From the NCBI RefSeq assembly GCF_030463565.1, contig NC_134643.1:196001-260000 (forward strand): a stretch of 64,000 bases of DNA, given 5' to 3'. Below the pieces are notes generated by a model. That model did not search any database, was not told the origin of the DNA, and saw only the letters and a program-made list of their open reading frames with translations. Made by a program: the position numbers and the translations under genes. The first letter of the stretch is position 1, and each line of letters starts with the position of its first letter. The DNA is from Pelecanus crispus. Lineage: Eukaryota > Chordata > Aves > Pelecaniformes > Pelecanidae. Of the stretch, positions 23,996 to 34,030 are shown piece after piece.

Positions 23996-25022
23996 TAAAA
24001 TCGTAGAATCATAAAATCACAGAATGGTTTGGGTTGGAAGGAATCTTTAAAGATCATCTAGTCCAACCCCCCTGCCATGGGCAGGGACATCTTTCACTAG
24101 ATCACGTTGCTCAAAGCCCTGTCCAACCTGACCTTGAACACTTCTGGGGATGGGGCCTCTACAACTTCTCTGGGTAACCTGTACCACTGTCTCACCACCT
24201 TCAGTGTAAACCATTTCTTCCTTATGTCCAGTCTAAAACTACCCTCTTTCAGTTTAAAACCATTGCCCCTTCTCCTGTCACTACAGCACTTAGTAAAAAG
24301 TCTTTCTCCATCTTTCTTACAAGCTCCCTCTATATATTGAAAGGCTGCAATAAGGCCTCCCCAGAGCCTTCTCTTCTCCAGGCTGAACAAACCCAACCCT
24401 CTCTGCCTTTCTTCATGGGAGAGGTGTTCCAGCCCCATGATTATTTCCATGGCCTCCCCTGGACCTGCTTTAACAGGTCCATGTCTGTCTTGTACTGGGG
24501 ACCCCAGAGCTAGATGCAGTACTTCAGGTGGGGTCTCATGAGAGCAGAGTAGAGGGGGAGAATCCCCTCCCTTGACCTGCTGGCCACTGTAACTCTTTTA
24601 ACGCGGCCATCCAGACAATTCCTGATCCATCTAACAGTCCATCCATCAAACCCGTATCTCTCCAATTTAGCAGCAAGAATGCTGTGAGGGACCATATCAA
24701 AGGTCTTACAGAAGTCTAGGTAGATGACATTTGTAGCTCTTCCCTTGTCCACTGATGCAGTTACTCCATCATAGAAGGCCACTAGTCAGGCATGATTTGC
24801 CCTTGGTTAAGCCTTCTTGTCTGTCTCTAATCACCTCCCTGTCTTCCATATGTTTCAGCATGTCTGCTAGGAGGATCTGCTCCAGGATTTTACCAGGCGT
24901 AGAGGTGAGGCTGACTGTTTGGCAGTTCCCAGGGTACTCCTTTTTACCCTTTTTAAAAATGGGCATGATGTTTCCTTTTTTTCCAGTCACTGAGGACGTT
25001 GCCTGACTGCCATGACTTTTTG
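23996..25022 (-). mobile_element. CR1 LINE with internal deletion of the RT core
   Basis: The 3' end at about 23996 has degenerate tail units (AATCGTAGAATCATAAAATCACAGAATGG). From the 5' side the minus strand reads [64 protein letters not shown] and [17 protein letters not shown]. It then jumps at about 24585 directly to [20 protein letters not shown]. The block with PQGS, YADD and the thumb region is missing. The C-terminus continues to about 24097 with GNGFKLKEGSFRLDIRKKWF. Confidence 0.9.
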
Positions 25023-27865
25023 AATATGATGCAGTCAAGTGCGAATGGTGCTTAGGCTGGCTGGTGGCCTGGCTGCAGAAGGTCAGTGTGCCTCGCTGCC
25101 CATATAGGGCATACACTGGCTTCTCGGAATCAGGAGTAACCAAGAGGGCTTGGAGCCACCTGCAGAAGGACCATGGACAGGTACCAGGTGTCTGTACTTG
25201 GTTCAGGCTGAGCCCTGCCTCAGCCCAGCCTCGCTGGTCTGCACCAGATGGGGTGGGTGCTGCCAACTGCGGGTGGTGCGGAGACGGGGCTCAGTTTCAC
25301 ATGGCCCCGGTCTGTAGGCAGAGAAGCTGGCTGGTACGATCTGGGAGACCAGCATCTGTTTTCCCAGTGGGGACTGCAAGAGTTTGGCTTGTTTGTAAAT
25401 CCTGGGAGTACACAAATTTTATGCCTTGGTGCTGGCAATGCCACCCAGAGGAGATGCAGTTGTTTCTTGGTGCAAGGCCGGTCAGAAATTGCATTCGGGG
25501 TTCTTTGCAAGCTGGTAGAGAGAATACTTTGAAAATACGTTTATATGAAAAATATGCTCAGAAGGCTGAGCACGTAAAGGCCTGGGCTGCACTCAGTGCA
25601 CTAGAATAAAGTCTTCTACCATGTGAGGTTAACTGTACTTTTTGAAGCACCAGGGAAGCTGAGAGGCTCCACACAAACTCTGGGCATAAGACAGCTGCAT
25701 GTTGCCATGCTCAAGGGCCTGCAGCATTTCTGCACACTAGGTAAGGTAGTCTGCAATTCTTGGGAGAAGCACAAAGATTGGCATTCAGAGAAAGAGTCAA
25801 AATATGAACCTGAAAATAGGCCAAGGGAGAGTTCAGTATGCCAAGGTGTCTGTAGCACCAAAGCAAATTCTTCTACAGGAAAACAAAAGCTAGGGTAGAG
25901 GTTTGGAGTAAGGACTGTGGCCAAAGGCTGTACCAGCATCCTGATGGGTGTGATCTGGTTAGACGGAGAGATAACTCTGCATTACAGCACAGGGAGCTGT
26001 AAGTAAAGCTTTTTATGTCACCTACCTGCCTGATCCTAGGCACAGCATTGTTGACGGTTGCATCCTAGTAAAAGCATTCTTAACTCTTGCAATAATGTTT
26101 GTCTTGTGTTGAGGGTTATCTTAGGCCCATGCCAGGACTTCACATTCAACAGGTGGGTGCTGAGAGCAGCCCACTGCAACACAGTCAGGTGCCCAAGAGA
26201 CAAGGTGTTTGCCATGCAGCAGGATGAGCTAGAGAAGGAGCTGGTAACACAGGACATTGGTACAGAAGAGACATTTTCACTAACAAGTGTTAGCCAGAGA
26301 CTCCTTAGCAGCAGGACTACGGGGACTGTGTCCAAACCTCAGCACAGGAGGTTTCCAGAGCAGGATAATGCTGCCAAAAGCTGTGCATAGGCTGTAGGTA
26401 GTGATGTTCTGGAGCTGCCTCCCAGCACAGCACAAGTGGCGAGGGTAGGAAATGTGGTAAGATACGAGATGCCTTATATGCGACTATGATGCAGTAATGC
26501 CGCATAACATAGTTTTTGAGAATGGATGGGCTGCAGCCAGTGGCCTAGGACTGCCGCCTCACTCCCCCTCACTGTATACCTGTGCTGTCTGCCCAGGCAG
26601 ATTACAGCCCGAATCAGGCAGATGCACGGTGGGATACATGCGCTCATCAAAGCCTCTGCTGCAGGAAGCAGAGGGCTGAGCATGGGGTGCCCTTAACGGC
26701 ACGCTCAGAGGCTGCTGCTGGCAGAGCCCAAGGCTTATCTGTGTCAGCTAGGAAGATCTGACATTTCAGAGTCCCAGAGCAGCTGCTCCTACACCATGAG
26801 CTCAGGGAAAAGAGACAGATGCACCTTCTGCTATCATCAAGAGTTGGAAAACGCAAGACCTCATCCTGCATTTGTCCACCTTTTAGAGCTGTTCTTGGAT
26901 GACCAGCTTTGTACCGAACATCCAGGAATGGCTGTGAAGGGGAGAACATGGGATCCAGCATATGGGACATGGCACAGAGAAGGAGTCCTGGAAAATAACC
27001 AGTTTATTCTATGAGCGACCAGGTAGGACTCAGTGCAGAGGCAGAACGCAGCCCAGAGATGCTGGGTCCAAGCAGACCCCAAATGCAAGTATTGCACATG
27101 CACCAGCAGTGCTGGTGGGCAAATGCAGCCACTGGACACTCACCTTGGGAAGGACAATGTGGGGGATAAATCCTGTGTGCCTTCTGTTGGTGTCTGGGCT
27201 GCTCTGTACCCATGGTTGCAGAGGTGGCCCAGAGAGGAGAGGTGGTGCTTGGAGCAGGAGGCAGTGAGGCTAGGAGAGGGGCCTGGCGAGCTCTCAGCAA
27301 GCTGTCCCTAAACTGACACAGCTCACCCTGGCTGGGGACATTGTCACTGTGGCTGAGCAGCAATGCGATCAGTCATGGTCTTAGCCCAGAGCTTCAGGCT
27401 CCTTGTGCTGGAATGGGGCTGTGGTCCGCCCTGTAGATAAGGACTCAGACCTTGAACTTGGCTCACCGGTATGTGGGACTTGGAGCCCAGCAGAGACCTG
27501 AGGCTTTGCTTGAGGTAGCCAGTGCTGCTGAGGAGCCACACTGCGATGTTTCTGTATCATCACAGGTGGTGGGTGATGCATCATCTCCAGCCAGAGCTTT
27601 CAGCAGCGTGACTCTAATGAAGCTCTGAGCATTGAGTTCAGCAGGAATCACCCTCATCAAGGGCTGCAGAGAGCAGCGGTGAACCCATGGCTGGAGCGCT
27701 GTGCAGTGCACAGGCTTGTCGGCACACTCTGCCCAAGGCATTAGCCCTGTCCTTGCCTGTGCTCAGCTGCAGCCAATTACTCTTCTCCTTGGAGCCAGAC
27801 CCTAGGCACTCAGAGTGCCTCAGGAGAAGTGGTCACTATATGGCGAGAGAGGCATTTTGCTGGCA
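25023..27865. other. Intergenic, no gene seen
   Basis: Unique sequence with somewhat lower GC than its surroundings at 25500-26500. No recognisable exon or repeat was identified. Confidence 0.5.
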
Positions 27866-28008
27866 CACAGAATCACAGAATGGTTTGGGTTGTAAGGGAC
27901 CTTTAAAGATCATCTAGTCCAGCAGGGACATCTTTCACTAGATCAGGTTGCTCAAAGCCCCATCCAACCTGACCTTGAACACTTCCAGGGAGGGAGCATC
28001 CACAGCTG
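27866..28008 (-). mobile_element. Short CR1 3' fragment
   Basis: Plus-strand AATCACAGAATGGTTTGGGT followed by GGACCTTTAAAGATCATCTA is the complement of a CR1 3' end. It continues for about 140 bases into the ORF2 C-terminus (CTTGAACACTTCCAGGG) with a small deletion after CTAGTCCA. Confidence 0.88.
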
Positions 28009-31000
28009 TGTTTTCACTCTAACCACTGCCAGAGCAAAAGCCTCTTCCAGAGCTGCCCAAGAAGTTCCCTGCCCATATCTTGGCCTTCCTGGAGACTGGA
28101 CTTGGATGGCGGCTGAAGGAGCTGGCATGGCCAAGCATGATCCCCTCTGTGCTGCCAGGAGTGCTGGGCACGCTGCCGGCTCCGCAACAACTGCCAGCCT
28201 GGCTCTGACCCCAGCTGGCTCCAGGCCGGCCTCTCTGCTTTTGTGTGCAGATCTCTTTCACTGTGCAGTGCACTGGAGCGTGGGAGCAGCCTCTGCTGCT
28301 ACACCCTTCCCTCCAAAGGGCAGCAACAGAGGGGGCTTCAGCCAGTCTCCCACCTCCCTGCTACCCCATGCTGTGCCTTGGGCCAGTTAGTGATGGGAAG
28401 AGCAAGTGTGAAGTAGGGAGGCTCAAAGGAGGGGGAGCTGAGCTGTCCCACTGATGCTGGGCCCTGCTGCCCCATTACTTGCCCCTGTCAGGGCCTGCAG
28501 GATCTCAACAAAGCACACTTACAGAAGTCTGGGTGTGGGGAAGGCAGTTCCCTGCTCCAGATGCAGCACAGCTCATGCGCCGAGTGTGAGATTCAGAGAT
28601 ACCACCTGCCCCTGCTTCCCTGCAGTGAGACCTGTACCTTGGGCATTGCGTAGCATCCCTGCATGAAACCACAGCAGCCCATGTCTGCTCGACGGTGGGC
28701 AGGAAGCTGAGCCACGTGGATCCCTGCCACAGCCCCTGAGGTCTGCCTGAGTCTCTGGTCCTCTGGCCTTTCTGTGGTCATCATCTGAGCTCCTTCCTTG
28801 TGGGGTGTACATCATGGCCCAAAGGATGACCGCCTGTGGAGTCTCCTCAGCTCCTTTGCTGGACTTGGTTTCCCAGCCCTGCACTGTGGGGTGCCCTGGC
28901 ATACCTGGGAGTAAACCCTGCCAGAGCTGGGCAGCTCCGGCTGCCCTTGCGCCTGCCCCCTTCCCCTGCCTCCCCTGGGTCCCCTGCGTGGTCTCTACTA
29001 CCCTCCCAGCTGCCAGACTGGAGAGACCAGATGGGCCCTGCCTCCGCCTGGCTCCACACTCCTGTCTGGAAGACACGGCTTCCTGCTGCTTCCCACTCGC
29101 CAGCATTTGCATTGCACTTGTTCTCTGACCTTTGGAGAAAGCAATGCAGACAGCGAGCTCCGTTCTGCATGCTGAGGCCCCGTGCTCCAAGGCACAGCAC
29201 TTGTCTGCAGTCCCTGCCCCATGCCAGCTGCAGGTGGGGACCTCCTACAGCCCTGTTGAGCCCGCTGCCTGCTCCCTGGGGCCGGTATGCCCATATCTGC
29301 CAGGAGTGTGTGTACCACCATTGACCTGCCCCATTGCACAGCCCCCCATTTGGGATGCCCACTTCACCGAGCCAGAGCCTGTCTGTTTGCATGCTGGTTC
29401 AACCTCCCAGACTGCACACCAACAGACTGACCTGCCTTATGTGCTTGCACACATGGTGTCATACCTGCGTATCTCTTCGGAGGCTGAGGCTCAGCCAGGA
29501 CCAGCACGGCCCATGGTCATTCAGGGTTGTGTTCATAAGCGTCTCCTCTGCATGGACACAAACACAGGTCCACTCCACAGGACTGTGCTGGGACTTCCCT
29601 AAGGTGCAGAAGGAGGGATGGCTTCCCATTCCTTGGGCTTGCCCTGGCTCGGAGGTGCTCACCTCCTCCGGCTGTGTGCATGTTGTGGGTCAGTTGCGTG
29701 TACAGACATTGGCATGGGGTTCCTCATTGTCTGCACTACACGTGCTGACTGCTGCAGAGATCCCCTAAGCTGAGCACACTTTTGGCTGTTCTCCTCTGAG
29801 AAATGTCTCTTCTCCCAGCTCTATTTCACACTTGGTTGGTCTCAAGGGGAGCTGCCACATTCAATATGTCAGATGCTACTCGTATCGAGCTGTCCTGTGC
29901 CTGAGCTGTGATGCGAAGGAGCGAAGGAGTGGGCTGCCCCACCACAGCTCAGGGAGACCTGGGAAAGGGTCTCCTACTCTGCCCTCCCCAGAGGCTGCTG
30001 GCCAAAAGGAAGAGGTTCTGCCCCACCCCACTGAGGCCCATCCCTCGCAGTTTAATTGCTCCCTGTGCCGTGCAGCCAGGATCTGCTTGTTTGACCTCCA
30101 CCAGGACCTGTTCACATGTCATTTTGCCTAGGAGGGGTTCTAAGGGCTGTAAGCCCAGTATCCATCCTACTCCTCTGTGTCTAGGGTCTGGTCCCATTCC
30201 TATGACCCCAGGACCTGTTTCCCTCCTGTGCAGCTGGGACTTGTTCCTAACACCGTGGGGCTGCAGACATTATCACAGTACCAGCTCTGAACTGCTGGTG
30301 TGAGCACTGAAGTACTCAGAAAATTCTCAGAGTCATGGGACTGGGGGTACGTGTCAGCTTTATGGGAACAGTGCATTCTCAGCTCTCCAGGCTCATGAAG
30401 GAAATCCAGGAAATTTGCCTCCATGAGCTAAAATATGCCCAAAGAATTGCCACTAAACACCTCATGATCAAAACCAGGCCAAAGGCACAGACAGAGCCTG
30501 GATGCTATTTCCGCACCTCTGAGGGTGGCAACGCTGACCTGGAAAGTAGCAGGAAGACACCCCTTGGTGGCTGCAGCTCCCCTCGGAGAGTGGAGGAGGG
30601 ATGCGTAGGAGCTATGGGCAGTGCAGGTCCCAGGGGATGCTGGAAAGCTGTCCCATGGATGGGGAGAAGAGCCTTGTGAGGTCCTGCAGCCAGCTGGATG
30701 GGTCCATGCCTCCTGTGGCTCCCCTGAGCTGGGTGTGACTGCTGCAGGGTGATTCCCACTGCCCAAAGGTGGGACAAATATCAGGCAGGGACAGAGCTGC
30801 TGCCTGGGATGAGGCAACAGCCTGTTCCTGGAGGGGGATGTGGCATTCAGGAGAGCTGGCACATGGGGCTCTGCAGCTGCCGGGCTTGGGTTCCTGTGTG
30901 GCTCAGTCAGGCTGCTGAAGGCACGCCTGACCTCCTTCCAGCCGAGCCCACTCAGACACGCGTCCCCATGCTGCACGGCAGCTGCTGCTGCATGCATGGA

Positions 31001-32249
31001 GACCACTGAGTGGAGCGGGGGCCAGAGGCACACCAGGCTGGGCAGGCAGAGGGGTTATGGGGCACACCAGGGAGGGCAGCGGGGTGGAGGAGGTGTCCCC
31101 ACCGGGTGTGCAGGTACAGCCGGGCAGGGCAGGGTCCCTCCTTCCCACCACAGCCATGCCAAGGGTGCTGCTGTGGAGCAATGCACCGCTGTGACCTGGG
31201 CCTGTGCTCGCTGGCTCAGCCCTGCGCCCTGCCTCGGCTGCTCTGGCCCTGCCCAAGCTCATCCCACCCATGCCTGGCCAGGGCAGACTGTGTGTCCCAG
31301 CAAGCGCCCCAGGCCAGGGCGCCATCTGTCCATCCGTCTGTCTGTCGGTCCATCCGGTACTGCTGCAGGCAGTGCTGCCAGCGGTCCGCTCTCGGCCTCG
31401 CTGCTGGGTTTCCTCCTGGCCTGCAGTGCTCCCACAGGAAGGGAGAATCTCTGCTCCAGCAAGGTGTTTCCTGGCTCCCCAGATAGGATGCAGAGGCACA
31501 TCCTGACCCCCGCGGATGTGCACAGACCCCAGAGCTGTGCGTGCCACAGACCCCCTATGATGCACAGCACCCCGCAGCACCCCAAACACTTGCACATGCA
31601 GCCACGTGTGTGCACGCAGGACCCTGTGGCCAGGCCCTGAACCAGGACGTCCGTGCGTCCTGGGCTGCTGTCTCAGCCTGGCTGCAGCAGGACGCAGGGC
31701 GCAGAGAGGGGCGGTAGCCTGGCCGGGGCCAGGGGTGTCCCCTTCCTGGCAGGAAAGGGGCTGAGCTGGCGGCCGTGGGTTTCCTGTAGGCTCCAGCTCC
31801 GTGGGCGCCAGGAGCCGGAGCAGCCTGTGCAGGAGCACGCGGGCCTGTGCCAGGTAACAGCACCGGGGCTGGGCTGTGGGAGTCCGGCTGCCTCTGAGCA
31901 GCGTGGGGCTGGGGGTCCTCTCCTCGCCAGGGCCACGCGGCTGGGACAGCCCTGGGCAGGGCAGCCTGGTACCTGCGGTGGGGCCAGCAGGGCTGGGGCA
32001 GCTCTGGTACCTCGCCCCGGGGTCAGCGGGGTGGGAGGCCCCGGTGCTTCGCTGTGGGCTCAGTGGGGCTGGGCTGGCAGCACAGGGCTGGGCCACGGGT
32101 CTTGGCCGTGGGACAGTTCAGGCTGCGCCATGGGGCAGGGCCGTGGGGCAGCATGGGGCAGGGCCATGGGACAGGGCCGTGGGGCAGGGCCGTGGGGCTG
32201 GGCCGTGGGGCTGGGCCGTGCCGGGGCCCCCGGGTGAGGAGCCCTGCCC
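28009..32249. other. Intergenic, rising GC towards a CpG island
   Basis: No gene seen. From about 30.9 kb the GC content climbs and stop codons become rare in several frames on both strands, giving long but featureless open frames. Confidence 0.5.
32085..32225. repeat. GGGCCGTGGGGCA/T minisatellite
   Basis: Repeated GGGCCGTGGGGCAG, GGGCCATGGGACAG and GGGCCGTGGGGCTG units of about 14 bases, G-rich on the plus strand. Confidence 0.8.
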
Positions 32250-32711
32250 TGCTCTCGGGGCATCCCGCTGACACGGCCCGGCCCTGGGAGCGCAGGCCCC
32301 GCCTGCGCGGCCGTGGGGTGCCCCACGCGGGGGTGCGCTGGGGGCCAGCGCTGCCCCCGAACGCGGGCCGCCGCCCGCCGGCTCTTCCCGGGGCTGCCGC
32401 TGGCGGGGCCGCCGGCGGGGGAAAGCCGAGCCGGGGCCGAGCGCGTCCCCGCGGGCCGGGGCGGGCGGAGGGCGCCGGGGAGCGGAGGGAGCCCGGCGGA
32501 GCGGGGGGAGCCCGGGGGGCCGAAGCGCCGGGGATTCGGGGAGCCGCGAGGCGCTGAGGGGCGCCGGAGGAGCGGGAGAGCCCGGGGTGCCGGTGGCGGC
32601 TGCGGGCGTGGAGACCCCCGGGGGGGCGGCGGCCGGTGCGGGTGCCGGGGCCGGAGCAGCCGCCTCTGAAGTTTCCCTCTGCCCGCCCCTTCCCGCGCGC
32701 ACCGGCTCCCC

Positions 32712-32725
32712 GTTGCCATGACAAC
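32712..32725. promoter_or_regulatory. X-box (RFX factor binding site)
   Basis: GTTGCCATGACAAC matches the palindromic X-box GTTGCCATGGCAAC at 13 of 14 positions, with both half-sites GTTGCC and a near-perfect RGYAAC-type half. It lies in the CpG island 188 bases upstream of the candidate ATG. Confidence 0.7.
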
Positions 32726-32912
32726 TCCTTAAACTAACACCCGCTGCCGGCGGCGGGGGCCGAGTTCGCGGAGGATCCGCCGCGCGCGCCGCTCCCCGCC
32801 CCGGCCCCGCCGCCCCCGCCCGCCGCCCCGCGCCGCTCCGCTCCCCGCCCCGCTCCCCGCCGCTCCCCTCCCGCTGCCGGCGGCCGCCGCTGCCCCCGGC
32901 CGCGCCGCGGCT

Positions 32913-32948
32913 ATGGTGGCTCGGGCCCCGCCGCCCGCCGCCCCGCAG
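32913..32948 (+). CDS. Putative upstream SHANK3 exon (12 codons)
   Basis: ATG at 32913 begins MVARAPPPAAPQ and ends in CAG exactly at a donor, GTAACG. The exon would end in phase 0. The acceptor at 57161-57162 (CTCACCCCGCAG) also opens in phase 0, and the 23 codons from 57163 to the SHANK3 Met at 57232 have no stop. Joined, the two would extend the SHANK3 N-terminus by 35 residues; alternatively both serve as 5' UTR. No homologue of these 12 residues is known to me, so the coding call is inference from CpG context, donor and phase. Confidence 0.35.
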
Positions 32949-33134
32949 GTAACGAGCGGCCCCGCGGGCAGGGCCGGCGCCGGCGCCGGGGCCGGGGCCG
33001 GGGCGGGGAGCGCGGAGCGGAGCGCGGAGCGGAGCCGGACGCCCGCGGCCGCGGGGTCAGCCCTTGCGCGGCGGAGCGGGCGGCTGCGCTGCCCCGGGGA
33101 TCGCGCCCCGGGCGCCCGCGGAGGCTCCGGCTCC

Positions 33135-33155
33135 GGGTCCGGGTCCGGGTCCGGG
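33135..33155 (+). other. G-quadruplex motif (GGGTCC)n
   Basis: Four GGG tracts at 33135, 33141, 33147 and 33153 separated by TCC loops, about 190 bases downstream of the candidate donor. Confidence 0.8.
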
Positions 33156-33419
33156 TCCGCGGGTGCCCACTGGGGCCGAGGGCCGGCGGCTCGCCAGGGC
33201 ACGGCCGGGAGGGGCCTGGCCCCGGGGCTGCCGGGGGCCGGTGCCACGGCGGGTGGGCGAGGCGGCCGCAGCAGCCCCTCGCGCAGGTGGAGCCGCGGGG
33301 GCCGGGGGCTGTGCGCTGCTGTGCAGGTGTTCCCGGGTGGGTGGCGGCCGTGGGGTGTGGGGGAGGTAGCGGCACCGGGCGGTGGGGCCCGTGGGGCGCG
33401 GGCCCGTGGGGCGTGCAGC

Positions 33420-34030
33420 GGAGCGGGGGCTGTGGTTTGCATTGGTGTGCTGCTGGGTGGAGGCTGTGGTTTGCAGTGGGTTGTATGTGCTGGGCGTAGG
33501 GCTATGGCGTGTGGTCAGGTGCGTTTGTGCTGGGTAATTGGGGCTGTGGGTTGTGGTTGGGTGCTCATCCTGGGACTTAGGGGCTGTGGTGAGCAGTTGG
33601 ATATATGCTTTGGGGAATGGGGCTGTGGCTTGCATTGGGTGTATACGTGGGGTGGCCGTAGCTGTGGTTTGCAGTGGGATGTCTTGGGGGACAGGGGCCA
33701 TGGCTTGCATTGGGATTGTTGACACTTCAGGACAGGAACTATGGTTGGAACTGGGGTGCCTGTGCTGGGGAGTAAGGGCTGTCGTGCTTCAGGGCATGTG
33801 GACTGGAGAGTAGGGGCTGTGGCTGTAGTGGGAGTCTATTTTGGGGGATAGGGGCTGAGATTTGCAGTGAGCTGTATGTGCTTGGGGATAGATGCCATGG
33901 TTTGCAGCGACACATACATGCTGGGAAGTAAGGGCCGTGGTTTGTGGTTGGGGGTATTTCCTGGGGAACAGGAGCCCTGCTTTTCGGTAGCATGTCCGCA
34001 GGCAGAGCATGCATCAGAGGATGGGGAGCA
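33420..34030. repeat. Degenerate minisatellite, about 50-60 bp unit
   Basis: The motif GGGGCTGTGGTTTGCAGTGG followed by TGTATGTGCTGGGGA recurs about ten times with heavy drift (for example near 33429, 33464, 33602, 33660, 33822, 33852, 33897 and 33930). It starts where the CpG island ends. The apparent ORFs are repeat-derived. Confidence 0.75.

Larger units (their letters stand above)
32250..33330 (+). promoter_or_regulatory. Large CpG island, candidate SHANK3 promoter
   Basis: About 1.1 kb of very CpG-rich sequence with GC boxes (CCCGCCCC), an X-box-like RFX site at 32712-32725, and, from 32913, an ATG with an open frame that ends at a good splice donor CAG/GTAACG (32948/32949). A start of transcription between about 32730 and 32910 would be consistent. 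The gene assignment rests on the splice-phase argument given for the putative exon; it could instead be an unrelated promoter. Confidence 0.6.

Noticed and set aside
30903-33442. Long minus-strand open frames over the 33 kb CpG island
   Set aside because: Low-complexity proline/alanine/arginine frames typical of CpG islands; no domain or homologous motif is visible.
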